From Flavobacteriia bacterium 40-80 (lineage in GTDB: Bacteria; Bacteroidota; Bacteroidia; Flavobacteriales_D; Crocinitomicaceae): DNA of 64,000 nucleotides. The notes under the pieces were generated by a model. The model did not search any database. It had not been told where the DNA came from and was given only the letters and a program-made list of their open reading frames with translations. Location of the stretch: positions 62,001-126,000 of the forward strand of contig MKVF01000016.1 of the NCBI GenBank assembly GCA_001899145.1, given 5' to 3'. Of the stretch, positions 51,288-60,959 are shown piece after piece (within the stretch, counting starts at the first letter, position 1; the number at the start of each line of letters is the position of its first letter). A program made the position numbers and the translations under genes.

Positions 51288-53417
51288 ATGAAAAAATTTA
51301 CGATGAAAGCATTTGTGCTTCTGGCAGCACTTGTAGTTCAGCAGTTTGCGAAAGCAGATGAAGGAATGTGGTTGCCTTTTATGTTAGGTAGAAACTATTC
51401 GGATATGAAAAAGAATGGTTTGAAATTAACTCCTGAGCAAATTTACTCAATCAATAAATCATCTTTAAAAGATGCTGTGATCTCCTTTGGTGGATTTTGT
51501 ACAGGAGAAATTATTTCGGATAATTCCTTGATCCTGACAAATCATCACTGTGGATACGATGCAATCGCAGGTGCTTCAACACCTGAACATAATTATCTGG
51601 ATAACGGTTTCTGGGCGAAGAATTTCGGAGAAGAGATTCCTGTTCAGGGATTAACAGCGACATTTATTGTTCGTATGGAAGACGTTACTGCTACCATTAT
51701 GAAAGAGCTAAATGACGGAATGACACTGGCAGAGCGTCGTAAGAAAATAGCGGAAATCTCTAAAAAATTAGAAGAACAGGCAGTTGAAGGGACACATTAC
51801 GAGGCATTTGTAAGAGATTTTTACGAAGGCAATGAGTTTTACCTATTCGTAAAAGAAACTTTCAAAGACGTGCGTTTAGTCGGGACCCCTCCGCAATCTG
51901 TAGGGAAGTTCGGAGGAGATACGGATAACTGGATGTGGCCACGCCATACAGGTGATTTTTCCATGTTCCGTATTTATGCGGGAAAAGATAACAAGCCGGC
52001 GGAGTACAATACCGATAACACTCCGTACAAGCCTAAATCCAGCCTGACAATTTCTTTGAAAGGCGTGAAAGAGAATGACTATGCGATGGTAATGGGCTTT
52101 CCGGGAAGAACGAACCGTTTTCTTTCTTCTTTCGGTGTAGAGCAGGCAATCAATCTGGAACAGCCGAAAATTGTGGAAGTACGCGCGAAAAAGCTGGAAG
52201 TGATGAAAAAATACATGGACAAAGATGTTGCCGTACGTTTGAAATACTCTTCAAAACACGCACAGGTGGCTAACTACTGGAAATATTTTATCGGCCAGTC
52301 CACACAGTTGAAAAATAACAATGTAAAAGAAAAGAAAGAAAAAATAGAAGCTGATTTTACGAAATATGCTGCTGATAAATCAAAGTATCAGCATGTTTTA
52401 TCAGATATGGAAGGAGCTTATAAAGTGTTGGATAAAACTGTTTATTCCAAAGTTTACAGAAGCGAGTTTCTTTTCCAGGTAGATATCAATTTGCTGGCTT
52501 ATTTCCATAAATTATATTCGGATTTTACCCTTTCAGGAAATACTGTTCTGGCAGAGAGATACAAGCAGATGGCGCAGGAAAGAGCGGCTGAATTCTACAA
52601 TGAGCGTTTGATGAGCCTGGAAGTGGAAACATTGCAGGAAGTGTTAAAAATGTACCTGAAAGATGTGCCTGCTGATCAGCGTGCCGGATTACTTTCCAAT
52701 ATGAATGAAAACGGAATTAATGCATTTATCGCCCGTATGAAAGCGAACTCTGTTTTTATGTCAAAAGAACGATACGATAATTTCGCAAAGAATTTTGACG
52801 CTAAAACAATTGCACAGGATCCGTTGGTGATTTTTGTGAAAGATCTGGAAGAAGGATATGCTGCAGCGACAACAGATGATGTAAAAGAGGCGACGGATAA
52901 GCTGGCAGTTGCGAACCGCCTGTTTGTGGAAGGATTGAGAGAAATGTACAACAAAAAAGTATATGCTCCGAATGCCAACTCCACTATGCGTCTGACGTAT
53001 GGTAAAGTGCTTCCGTACACGACTAATGACGGTAAAAAGTACGATTACCTGACAACGATTGATGAGATGGTAGTGAAGGAAGACCCGAACAACTTCGAGT
53101 TTATTCTTGATCCGAGAGTGAAAGAAGTTTACAATAAGAAAGATTACGGTCAATACGCTGAAAAAGGAAAATTGTATGTCAACTTCCTGTCGAATAACGA
53201 CATTACCGGAGGAAATTCCGGCTCGCCTGTAATGAACGCGAAAGGAGAGCTGATCGGTACTGCATTTGACGGAAACTGGGAGGCGATGTCAGGCGATATT
53301 TATTTCGAACCGAATTTACAACGTACTATTTCTGTAGATATCCGTTACACACTATGGTTGGTAGATAAGTGCTACGGAGCGGAAAATATTATCAAAGAAT
53401 TAAGATTCGCAAAATAA
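51288..53417 (+). CDS. S46 family dipeptidyl-peptidase, DPP7-like
   Basis: A 709-residue secreted serine exopeptidase that removes dipeptides from peptide N-termini. The N-terminal signal peptide covers about residues 1-23 (MKKFTMKAFVLLAALVVQQFAKA). The S46 catalytic His is in TNHHCGYDAIAG (about residue 86) and the nucleophile Ser in GGNSGSPV (about 645). The residue that sets specificity (Gly in FDGNWEAMSGD, about 664) is Gly as in DPP7, rather than the Arg of DPP11, so preference for hydrophobic P1 residues is expected. Followed by the strong hairpin at 53441-53465. Confidence 0.94.
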   Translation: MKKFTMKAFVLLAALVVQQFAKADEGMWLPFMLGRNYSDMKKNGLKLTPEQIYSINKSSLKDAVISFGGFCTGEIISDNSLILTNHHCGYDAIAGASTPEHNYLDNGFWAKNFGEEIPVQGLTATFIVRMEDVTATIMKELNDGMTLAERRKKIAEISKKLEEQAVEGTHYEAFVRDFYEGNEFYLFVKETFKDVRLVGTPPQSVGKFGGDTDNWMWPRHTGDFSMFRIYAGKDNKPAEYNTDNTPYKPKSSLTISLKGVKENDYAMVMGFPGRTNRFLSSFGVEQAINLEQPKIVEVRAKKLEVMKKYMDKDVAVRLKYSSKHAQVANYWKYFIGQSTQLKNNNVKEKKEKIEADFTKYAADKSKYQHVLSDMEGAYKVLDKTVYSKVYRSEFLFQVDINLLAYFHKLYSDFTLSGNTVLAERYKQMAQERAAEFYNERLMSLEVETLQEVLKMYLKDVPADQRAGLLSNMNENGINAFIARMKANSVFMSKERYDNFAKNFDAKTIAQDPLVIFVKDLEEGYAAATTDDVKEATDKLAVANRLFVEGLREMYNKKVYAPNANSTMRLTYGKVLPYTTNDGKKYDYLTTIDEMVVKEDPNNFEFILDPRVKEVYNKKDYGQYAEKGKLYVNFLSNNDITGGNSGSPVMNAKGELIGTAFDGNWEAMSGDIYFEPNLQRTISVDIRYTLWLVDKCYGAENIIKELRFAK

Positions 53418-53440
53418 TAACAGGTTTGACCTGAAATTAA

Positions 53441-53465
53441 AAAGGCTGTCCGTAGGACAGCCTTT
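53441..53465. terminator. bidirectional hairpin terminator
   Basis: A perfect 11-bp stem AAAGGCTGTCC/GGACAGCCTTT (53441-53451 and 53455-53465) with a 3-base loop, between the convergent peptidase gene and a small lipoprotein gene. Confidence 0.85.
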
Positions 53466-53489
53466 CGTTTTGAATAACTTTATTTCAAA

Positions 53490-53783
53490 TTATTTCTTTG
53501 TACAGTTTTCGATTTTAGTTTTCATCAAATCCTGGAATTTTTTTCCTTCTTCACTATCCTTAGGATATTTTTTCTCAAGTTCTTCACTTAGTTTTTTCCC
53601 TTCTTTTTCAATTTCCTCCATCTCTTTTTTTGCTGATTCGTCTCCGGCCATAGCTTTGTCCATTACAGAGAACATTCTACAAACCAGATCTCCCATTTTA
53701 TCAGCATCTTTTTCTACTGAGTTTCCACAGCTAGTTAGCGCCAAGGCAGAAAAAACTGTTAGTGTTAATAATATCTTTTTCAT
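53490..53783 (-). CDS. small lipoprotein of unknown function
   Basis: A 97-residue predicted lipoprotein (lipobox LTSC, Cys19) with a mature part that is charged, Lys/Glu-rich helix and two further Cys residues (Cys35 in VCRMF and Cys94 near the C-terminus). No named family recognised. It is convergent with the S46 peptidase gene, sharing the hairpin at 53441-53465, and divergent from ybaK. Confidence 0.75.
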   Translation of the reverse strand: MKKILLTLTVFSALALTSCGNSVEKDADKMGDLVCRMFSVMDKAMAGDESAKKEMEEIEKEGKKLSEELEKKYPKDSEEGKKFQDLMKTKIENCTKK

Positions 53784-53952
53784 TCTGAATAATTTAGTTG
53801 TAACAAAAATAGCTTTATTCTCCTAAAAACAAAACTATTCCGTTCAAAATTTAATAAAATGTTAAATCAGCATGGAAATGAAGGATTTAGAAGGTGAAGA
53901 AAGAGCCGCGAAAACAAGGAGCAGGTTTTTGTGGAAAATTCTTTCGTTTGCC

Positions 53953-53960
53953 TAACTTTG
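53953..53960 (+). promoter_or_regulatory. candidate -7 element for ybaK
   Basis: TAACTTTG matches TAnnTTTG, 16 bases before the chosen start at 53977, with a TTTTTG run about 22 bases upstream as possible -33 element. Confidence 0.45.
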
Positions 53961-53976
53961 CTGTAAATTACATGCA

Positions 53977-54447
53977 ATGCTTGCGAAAACAAATGCTGTA
54001 CGGATTCTGGATACGATGAAAATTTCATATACTTTACGTGAATATGAAGTGAGCGAAAATGATGTAAGTGCGGAATACGTGGCTGAAAAAATAGGAGTGG
54101 AGCCGGAAAAGCTTTACAAAACGCTGGTTTTAAAAGGAAATGCGGTTCCTTTTATTGTAGCGGTAATTCCGTCGAGTGCACAGCTGGATTTGAAGAAAAT
54201 TGCTAAAGTATCGGGGAATAAGCATTGTGAGATGCTGTTAATGAAAGATTTATTGTCTGTTACGGGATATATCCGCGGAGGCTGCTCACCGATCGGAATG
54301 AAAAAGCAGTTCCCGACTTATATTGAAGAGCTTGCACAAACAGAGGAACAAATTATTATCAGTGCAGGAAAGCGGGGTCTGCAGCTCGTTATCGCTCCGG
54401 AAGATTTACAAAAGGCAGTACAAGCGGAATTTGCAGATCTGATCTGA
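53977..54447 (+). CDS. ybaK: Cys-tRNA(Pro)/Cys-tRNA(Cys) deacylase YbaK
   Basis: A 156-residue YbaK/EbsC-family trans-editing deacylase that hydrolyses mischarged Cys-tRNA(Pro). Conserved elements are ISYTLREYEVSENDVSAEYVA, GVEPEKLYKTLVLKGN (about residues 37-52, with the catalytic Lys region), VAVIPSSAQLDLKKIAK, and the RGGCSPIGMKK loop (about 103-113). Length is normal. It is convergent with dnaK, sharing the hairpin at 54503-54534. Confidence 0.94.
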   Translation: MLAKTNAVRILDTMKISYTLREYEVSENDVSAEYVAEKIGVEPEKLYKTLVLKGNAVPFIVAVIPSSAQLDLKKIAKVSGNKHCEMLLMKDLLSVTGYIRGGCSPIGMKKQFPTYIEELAQTEEQIIISAGKRGLQLVIAPEDLQKAVQAEFADLI

Positions 54448-54502
54448 TTATCACCACTAAAACCGGACTGACTGTTACAGTCAGCAGGTTCTCACAAAAT
54501 AA

Positions 54503-54534
54503 AAAAGACTGCTCATTAAAATGAACAGTCTTTT
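54503..54534. terminator. bidirectional hairpin terminator
   Basis: AAAAGACTG (54503-54511) pairs with CAGTCTTTT (54526-54534), continued inside by TCAT/ATGA after one mismatch, between the convergent ybaK and dnaK genes. Confidence 0.8.
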
Positions 54535-54553
54535 AAGAATTATGAGAAGGTTA

Positions 54554-56455
54554 CTATTTTACTTCTTCAAAGTCAACATCAGTTACTTCATCACCTGAAC
54601 TGCCCTGTTGCTGGCCTCCTGTATTGTTTCCTTCTGATCCGCCACCCTGATTATTCGCTGCGTTATACATATCCTGAGAAGCTGCCTGGAAAGCCGTGTT
54701 CAGGCGTTCCATTGCCGCATCAAGATTTTGAATATTTTTCGCTTCAAACTCTTTTTTCAAATCCGCCAGAGCGTCTTCGATCGGTTGCTTTTTATCTGCA
54801 GGAATTTTATCTCCGTACTCTTTCAGCTGACGTTCTGTCTGGAAGATCAGAGAGTCTGCTTTGTTGATTTTATCAACTTCTTCCATACGTTTTTTATCTG
54901 CGTCCGCATTAGCAGCAGCTTCTGCTTTCATTCGCTCGATCTCAGCATCGCTCAATCCGGAAGAAGCTTCGATCTTGATAGATTGCTCTTTGCCCGTTCC
55001 TTTATCTTTTGCGGAAATATGCATGATTCCGTTCGCATCAATATCGAATGTTACTTCAATCTGAGGAACACCTCTCGGAGCCGGTGGAATATCTGTCAGC
55101 TGGAAACGTCCTAACGATTTGTTGTCATTTGCCATCGGGCGTTCTCCCTGTAATACATGGATGTCCACAGACGGCTGGTTGTCAGAAGCAGTAGAGAATA
55201 CTTCCGATTTTTTAGTCGGAATGGTTGTATTCGCTTCGATCAGCTTCGTCATTACACCTCCCATTGTTTCGATACCCAATGAAAGAGGAATTACATCTAG
55301 AAGTAATACATCTTTTACTTCTCCTGTCAGTACACCTCCCTGGATCGCAGCACCTAAAGCAACTACTTCATCCGGATTCACACCTTTTGAAGGAGCTTTC
55401 CCGAAGAAACGTTCTACCGCATCCTGAATTACCGGAATACGTGTGGAACCACCTACCAGAATCACTTCATTAATATCGCTTGTAGATAAGCCTGCGTTTT
55501 TCAGAGCAGAGCGACATGGAGCGATTGTTCTTTCAACGATATCACCGATCAGCTGCTCGAATTTTGCTCTTGTCAGTGTGCGTACCAAGTGTTTCGGAAT
55601 ACCGTTTACCGGCATGATGTATGGTAAGTTAATTTCCGTTGTTGTCGTAGATGAAAGCTCGATTTTCGCTTTTTCAGCAGCTTCTTTCAAACGTTGAAGC
55701 GCCATAGGATCTTGTCTCAGGTCAATGCCTTCATCGTTTTTGAATTCATCTGCCAGCCAGTCAATGATTTTTTGGTCCACATCGTCACCTCCCAGGTGCG
55801 TATCTCCGTCCGTAGCCAGTACTTCGAAGACACCGTCACCCAATTCAAGGACAGAAACGTCATGTGTACCACCACCGAAGTCAAAAACCACGATTTTTTG
55901 ATCAATACCTTTTTTATCTAATCCATAAGCCAAAGCTGCAGCTGTCGGCTCGTTGATGATCCGCTTGATTTTAAGTCCTGCGATTTCTCCGGCTTCTTTT
56001 GTTGCCTGACGCTGTGCATCATTAAAGTAGGCAGGAACAGTTACAACAGCTTCTGTTACTTCTTGTCCCAGGTAATCTTCAGCTGTTTTCTTCATTTTTT
56101 GAAGAATCATTGCGGAAATTTCCTGCGGAGTATATAAACGATCATCGATTTTGATTCTTGGAGTGTTGTTGTCGCCTTTAACGACTTCATAAGGAACTTT
56201 TGCGGCTTCTTTTTCAGAATCCGTGTAAGAAACTCCCATGAAACGTTTGATAGAGTAAATCGTCTTGTGGGGGTTTGTAATAGCTTGTCTTTTAGCAGTG
56301 TCACCCACTTTTCTTTCTCCGCCATCGGCGAAAGCGACTACGGACGGAGTTGTTCTCTTACCTTCCGCGTTTGTAATAACAACCGGTTCATTACCTTCCA
56401 TTACGGCTACACATGAGTTGGTTGTCCCAAGGTCAATTCCAATTATTTTTCCCAT
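54554..56455 (-). CDS. dnaK: chaperone DnaK (Hsp70)
   Basis: A 633-residue Hsp70. The N-terminal ATPase domain starts [16 protein letters not shown] and includes [22 protein letters not shown] (about 192-213, in two adjoining parts) and [13 protein letters not shown] (about 331-343). The substrate-binding domain follows from about 385 ([14 protein letters not shown]). The C-terminal lid ends in a Gly/Asn/Gln-rich linker and [11 protein letters not shown], the usual tail. It is encoded singly, without dnaJ or grpE next to it. The upstream region has repeated TGACAAA motifs with an 8-bp inverted repeat. Confidence 0.97.
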   Translation of the reverse strand: MGKIIGIDLGTTNSCVAVMEGNEPVVITNAEGKRTTPSVVAFADGGERKVGDTAKRQAITNPHKTIYSIKRFMGVSYTDSEKEAAKVPYEVVKGDNNTPRIKIDDRLYTPQEISAMILQKMKKTAEDYLGQEVTEAVVTVPAYFNDAQRQATKEAGEIAGLKIKRIINEPTAAALAYGLDKKGIDQKIVVFDFGGGTHDVSVLELGDGVFEVLATDGDTHLGGDDVDQKIIDWLADEFKNDEGIDLRQDPMALQRLKEAAEKAKIELSSTTTTEINLPYIMPVNGIPKHLVRTLTRAKFEQLIGDIVERTIAPCRSALKNAGLSTSDINEVILVGGSTRIPVIQDAVERFFGKAPSKGVNPDEVVALGAAIQGGVLTGEVKDVLLLDVIPLSLGIETMGGVMTKLIEANTTIPTKKSEVFSTASDNQPSVDIHVLQGERPMANDNKSLGRFQLTDIPPAPRGVPQIEVTFDIDANGIMHISAKDKGTGKEQSIKIEASSGLSDAEIERMKAEAAANADADKKRMEEVDKINKADSLIFQTERQLKEYGDKIPADKKQPIEDALADLKKEFEAKNIQNLDAAMERLNTAFQAASQDMYNAANNQGGGSEGNNTGGQQQGSSGDEVTDVDFEEVK

Positions 56456-56554
56456 ATTCTTGTTTTTCCTTTATCCTGTAAAAATTATTCTATGCCGTTG
56501 CCGACGTTCTTCTTTTGTCAATTTTTGTGCCGCCTGAATTTTTGGGATTTTTCT

Positions 56555-56620
56555 GACAAAATGAGGTGTATTTTTTTAAAATTTTGTCCGAAAGAAGTGA
56601 CAAATTGACAAAAATATGAC
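56555..56620 (-). promoter_or_regulatory. TGACAAA repeats upstream of dnaK
   Basis: GACAAAAT at 56555-56562 and its inverse ATTTTGTC at 56581-56588 flank a T-rich stretch; GTGACAAATTGACAAAAATA follows at about 56597 with another GACA at about 56618. No CIRCE element was found. A heat-shock control function is only a guess. Confidence 0.3.
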
Positions 56621-56808
56621 AGAAGCGCAGCATCAACAGGGATTCTTATAGCTCCTTTAAGCCAAGTGTCCGGTCAGCACGAAGAATAGTATTCTGAATG
56701 GGAGGATTTATGCTCGGCTTTCTCCCTGAAATTTTGGAAAAATCCGCTGAACTTATCTTCCCGGAAGATGCAGAACAAAAAAACGGATGGATTTTAAACA
56801 GTTTCTTA

Positions 56809-56816
56809 TACTTTTG
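56809..56816 (+). promoter_or_regulatory. candidate -7 element, near-leaderless promoter
   Basis: TACTTTTG fits TAnnTTTG and ends 5 bases before the ATG at 56822, so transcription would begin at or very near the start codon, giving a leaderless mRNA. Confidence 0.4.
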
Positions 56817-56821
56817 CAGGT

Positions 56822-57421
56822 ATGAAATGGATTGGAGAACGTATCAGTTTTATTGACGACAAGCAGAAAACGACAATTGTCATATTACCGGAAAGAAATG
56901 GTTTCGTTAACGCATTGATGGGAGCCTGGGTTGCAATGTGGCTGGTTGTCGGGATTACCCTGATCTGGGCCTTGTCCGCGTTAAACCTGAGCAGAGATGA
57001 GATTTTGTTCATTATCGTGTTCCTGGTATTGTGGCTGTATTATCTTGTAAGAGTGACACGCCAGTTTATCTGGCTGCTGTGGGGAAAAGAGATGCTGAAG
57101 CTGGATAAAAAAGGATTAGTTTATAAGAAGGACATTAAAGGATATGGTAAAGCGCTGCTGTATTATTTTGATAATATGGAAGAATTTGAAAGCTATATTC
57201 CCGATACCAAATCATTGCAGTATGTCTGGGAAAAATCTCCCTGGACGAGAGGAGGCGAACGCCTTCAGTTTGGTTACAAAGGCAAATTTATCCGGTTTGG
57301 CAGAAAGTTGGAAGAGAAAGACGCAAAGCTGCTGTTTCAGCTGCTTAACAGTAAGCGCCACGAATACTCAAAAATCGCCCGGCGGGAAGAAAAACAGAAT
57401 CAGAACCAGACAGAAGATTAG
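56822..57421 (+). CDS. two-TM membrane protein of unknown function
   Basis: A 199-residue protein with two predicted transmembrane helices (about residues 27-50 and 57-78) separated by a very short loop, and a cytoplasmic C-terminal domain (about 85-185) with PH-like strand content (MLKLDKKGLVYKKDIKG, ERLQFGYKGKFIRFGR). The tail is Lys/Glu/Gln-rich. I do not recognise the family. It is transcribed divergently from dnaK and stands alone; the 259-base gap to the next gene is AT-rich with no obvious feature. Confidence 0.7.
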   Translation: MKWIGERISFIDDKQKTTIVILPERNGFVNALMGAWVAMWLVVGITLIWALSALNLSRDEILFIIVFLVLWLYYLVRVTRQFIWLLWGKEMLKLDKKGLVYKKDIKGYGKALLYYFDNMEEFESYIPDTKSLQYVWEKSPWTRGGERLQFGYKGKFIRFGRKLEEKDAKLLFQLLNSKRHEYSKIARREEKQNQNQTED

Positions 57422-57680
57422 TTAATATAATTTAAAAAATCGTCAGCCCGGTAGTTATCTGAAAAAAATCCCTTCTTCTTTGTGTCTTCACATAATTAAA
57501 GTTCAAAGATATTTGCTTTTGAAAATCTGATGCTTATTTCAGATAGATTCATTTTTTTGATAAAAAAATGGGATAATTTCAATTAAAATTAACATATTTG
57601 AAACAGTATTTTATATGCTATTTAAAGATTTTATTTCACTATACTTATTTTGTCTATTTATTAACTGAAAATTTAAAATC

Positions 57681-60600
57681 ATGAGATTCGTATTATTATT
57701 TATGTTCTTGGCAGGAGCAATGTCATTGACTGCACAGAAAAAAGTACAATTAAAGAGTTCAATGGACATTCTGATTGAAGGAGTAAAATATAAGAATGAA
57801 AAGGACTATGATAAAGCCGAACAATTATTCAAATCAGTTAATATAAATGATACCAATTACGTGTTGGCACAAAGAGAATTGGCATACCTGTATCTGGTTC
57901 AGGACAAAGACGAGCAGGCAACCGATGTCCTTATAGAGTTGCTGAACTACGAAACAGCGTTTGATAATCGCGCGTCCATTTATTACACCCTTGCTCAGTC
58001 TTACAATGGAGTAAAAAATTATAACAAAGCGCTCGAGATACTCGATTCTGGAATCGCGCTTTATCCGATGAATCACACACTTTTCTACATGAAAGCCCTG
58101 ACATACGAATTACAGGAAGATTTTCAAAAAGCGGTGGAATCGTATAAAGATGCGCTTAAAAGAAATATGAATTACCATGATGCACATTTGAGAATAGGAA
58201 TTCTTGCTGCAAATGAAGCAAAATATACACAGGCATTAATGAGCCTTATGAGCTGTATTCTTTTAAAGCCTGATGGTACACAATCAGCGAGCATTGTTGC
58301 ATTGATGGAAGAAATAGCAGACGGATCTTTCACTCCTGAAAAAAGGAATATCAGGTTAACGGAAAGTGGGGATAAGTTTGACGATATAAACCTGCTGTTT
58401 GCCAATAAGGTAGCGCTTCAGCCTAAGTATAAGACAAAGTTTTCATTACCTACTGCGTATGCCAAGCAATTTCATCTTATCTTATCGAATGTGAAATATA
58501 ACGAAAATGATGAAGGCTTCTGGAACCAGCAATACCTGGAATTTTTTAAAAACGTATATGATGCTCAGTTGTTGGATGCAATGATACTTTTCTCTTTACA
58601 ATCTGTTAAAGCACCCAAAACGCAGAAAGTGGTCGCATCAAAACGCAGCGTCATTGATAATTTTGTTAAAGTGGCCTCTGATATGTGGTCACAAAACAAT
58701 TTTGATCAATTATTTGATTTCGAAGGAAAAAAACAGCGGATAGCCGTTGTTTATCAAAAGACAGGGCTTGTGATGGGCAAGCTGAACAATGAGAAAAAAA
58801 CAGTAGGGAACTGGTATTCATACCATCCCTATGGAAATGTAAGATCTGTTAAGTCGTATAACGAGCAAGGTGAAAAAAATGGGGTACACCGGTTTTATGA
58901 TGACTTTACAGGAAAATTAATTGAAGAAACCGAATATGTTAACGGTAAACAGAGTGGTACACAACGTTTATATTATAATACAGGTGAGCTTTCAGAAGTG
59001 TACACGTTTAAAGACGACCAGATGACGGATACCGTTTATTTGTATTATCACGGAGGACAATTGAAAGAAAGTATTCCTGTAAAAGAGGGAAAACGCCACG
59101 GAGTGTCTTTAATGTATTATGAAAACGGGCAGATTCAATATAAATCTACATTTGCAGATGGAAAGAGAAATGGAGAAAGTTTTGCATACCATGTAAATGG
59201 CAATGTGGAAATTGAAGTGAATTTTGAGAACAATATTGTAAACGGTATCAAAAAAGCGTATTACCCGGATGGAAAAACGGAGTATGAATATGTTTTTAAA
59301 AATGATCTTTATGAAGGACCTTTCAAAAGATTCCACGCTAACGGGAAGCTGGAGGAAGAAGGGCAAATGAAAGCCGGGAAATATTTTGGCGAATTCAAGT
59401 CGTATTATTCAAACGGAAAACTGTTTCGTAAAGCACAATACGATGAAGGAGGAAAGGAAAACGGAATAGCTGAATATTATGACAGTGAAGGAAAAAAATA
59501 CATTTCTTTTGATTTTAAAAAGGGAAGTGTCAGTAAAGTTGAAGTTTTTGATAAAGGCGGAAATTCCGTAAAAACAATAGTCAAATCCGGAAAGAAGCTT
59601 AAATATGAAAATTATTATCCTACACGGAACTTATACTGTGAAGGTGAAATTATAGACGATAAACGATCCGGAGTCTGGAATTACTATGATAATTACGGTG
59701 TGTTAAAGCAAACGGAAAAATATGTGGCAGGAGAGCTTCAGGATACGGTGTTCCAGTATTTCCCAAATGGTGCGATTCAATCTAAAACAGTTTATAATAA
59801 AGGAGTCAAAAACGGAATTTATCTTGAATACAACATCTTTGGAATATTAGTTCATGAAGGTATGTATGCTGGCGGAGAGCCGGTAAACGATTGGTATACC
59901 TATTATGATGACGGAACACTCAAAGGTGAATACGCTTATTATGATACTGAAAAACACGGATACTTTAATACTTACGATGTAAACGGAAGGCTGGAAGATT
60001 ACGAAATTTATTCGAAAGGAATAATTGTCGCATCCGTATTTCTGGACACTGCGGGGAATATAAATCAGCGTTTCGGACAATATAACGGTGAAATCAGTTT
60101 CAGAGATCCGCTGAACAGATATAACACTTTCACAGGACACTATAACAGCGGCCGTGTTAACGGGGCGGGAAAATGGGTGGATTTTGAAAACAAGGTGATA
60201 TCAACAGGAACCTTTGACAATGGTAAAAGGGAAGGAGTATGGACATGGTTTTACAGAGATGGTACAGTAAGTAAAAAAGCAAATTATAAAAACGGAAAGC
60301 TTCACGGGGAATATTTCACATATCATGAAAACGGAAAAATATCCTCTAAGCAGATATATGAATATGGCGATTTACAAGGACCTGTTATTTATTACTATGA
60401 TAATGGAAATAAAGAATCGGAATCTTATTATGAAGACGACCTGAAGCACGGAAAAATGATTACCTATGATTATGGCGGCGAAATTCAGCAAATCAGGTAT
60501 TACGACAAAGGAGTTTTATTGTCCTATACATATCTGGATAAAAACGGCAAGGAACTTCCTTTTGTGGAAATAGAAAAAGGAGAAACCAGCTTTGTAGTTT

Positions 60601-60959
60601 ACTATCAAAATGGAAATAAAGCAGTAGAGCAAAAACGTTATAACGGTTCACTCAACGGAACATACAAAGAGTATTATGCGGATGGTAAATTGATGACAGA
60701 ATGCACTTATTTTTACGGAGAGTTGGTTGGGTCATACATTCAGTATTATCCTAACGGAAATAAAAAATCGGAAAGAAATTATAAATATGGTGATCTGGAT
60801 GGAGCCAGCTATAAATACTATCTGAACGGAAAGCTGAAAGAATTAGAAGAATATCAGATGGGAGAGAGAAACGGAGAGGCAAAAATCTTTTCCGAAAAGG
60901 GAGAGCTGTTAAAGACATATATCTACTATAGTAATACAATGATTGATGTTAAAAAATAG
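57681..60959 (+). CDS. secreted TPR/MORN_2 repeat protein
   Basis: A 1092-residue secreted protein. The signal peptide covers about residues 1-19 (ending SLTA/QKK). Residues about 30-190 form TPR-like helical repeats (YDKAEQLF, YNKALEILD). From about 375 to 1080 there are some 30 YwqK/MORN_2-type repeats of about 23 residues with the pattern YY.NG.....Y..G...G, forming a long beta-meander. Such proteins occur widely in Bacteroidota and may scaffold envelope complexes; no enzymatic role is known. It overlaps the next gene by about 14 bases. Confidence 0.85.
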   Translation: MRFVLLFMFLAGAMSLTAQKKVQLKSSMDILIEGVKYKNEKDYDKAEQLFKSVNINDTNYVLAQRELAYLYLVQDKDEQATDVLIELLNYETAFDNRASIYYTLAQSYNGVKNYNKALEILDSGIALYPMNHTLFYMKALTYELQEDFQKAVESYKDALKRNMNYHDAHLRIGILAANEAKYTQALMSLMSCILLKPDGTQSASIVALMEEIADGSFTPEKRNIRLTESGDKFDDINLLFANKVALQPKYKTKFSLPTAYAKQFHLILSNVKYNENDEGFWNQQYLEFFKNVYDAQLLDAMILFSLQSVKAPKTQKVVASKRSVIDNFVKVASDMWSQNNFDQLFDFEGKKQRIAVVYQKTGLVMGKLNNEKKTVGNWYSYHPYGNVRSVKSYNEQGEKNGVHRFYDDFTGKLIEETEYVNGKQSGTQRLYYNTGELSEVYTFKDDQMTDTVYLYYHGGQLKESIPVKEGKRHGVSLMYYENGQIQYKSTFADGKRNGESFAYHVNGNVEIEVNFENNIVNGIKKAYYPDGKTEYEYVFKNDLYEGPFKRFHANGKLEEEGQMKAGKYFGEFKSYYSNGKLFRKAQYDEGGKENGIAEYYDSEGKKYISFDFKKGSVSKVEVFDKGGNSVKTIVKSGKKLKYENYYPTRNLYCEGEIIDDKRSGVWNYYDNYGVLKQTEKYVAGELQDTVFQYFPNGAIQSKTVYNKGVKNGIYLEYNIFGILVHEGMYAGGEPVNDWYTYYDDGTLKGEYAYYDTEKHGYFNTYDVNGRLEDYEIYSKGIIVASVFLDTAGNINQRFGQYNGEISFRDPLNRYNTFTGHYNSGRVNGAGKWVDFENKVISTGTFDNGKREGVWTWFYRDGTVSKKANYKNGKLHGEYFTYHENGKISSKQIYEYGDLQGPVIYYYDNGNKESESYYEDDLKHGKMITYDYGGEIQQIRYYDKGVLLSYTYLDKNGKELPFVEIEKGETSFVVYYQNGNKAVEQKRYNGSLNGTYKEYYADGKLMTECTYFYGELVGSYIQYYPNGNKKSERNYKYGDLDGASYKYYLNGKLKELEEYQMGERNGEAKIFSEKGELLKTYIYYSNTMIDVKK

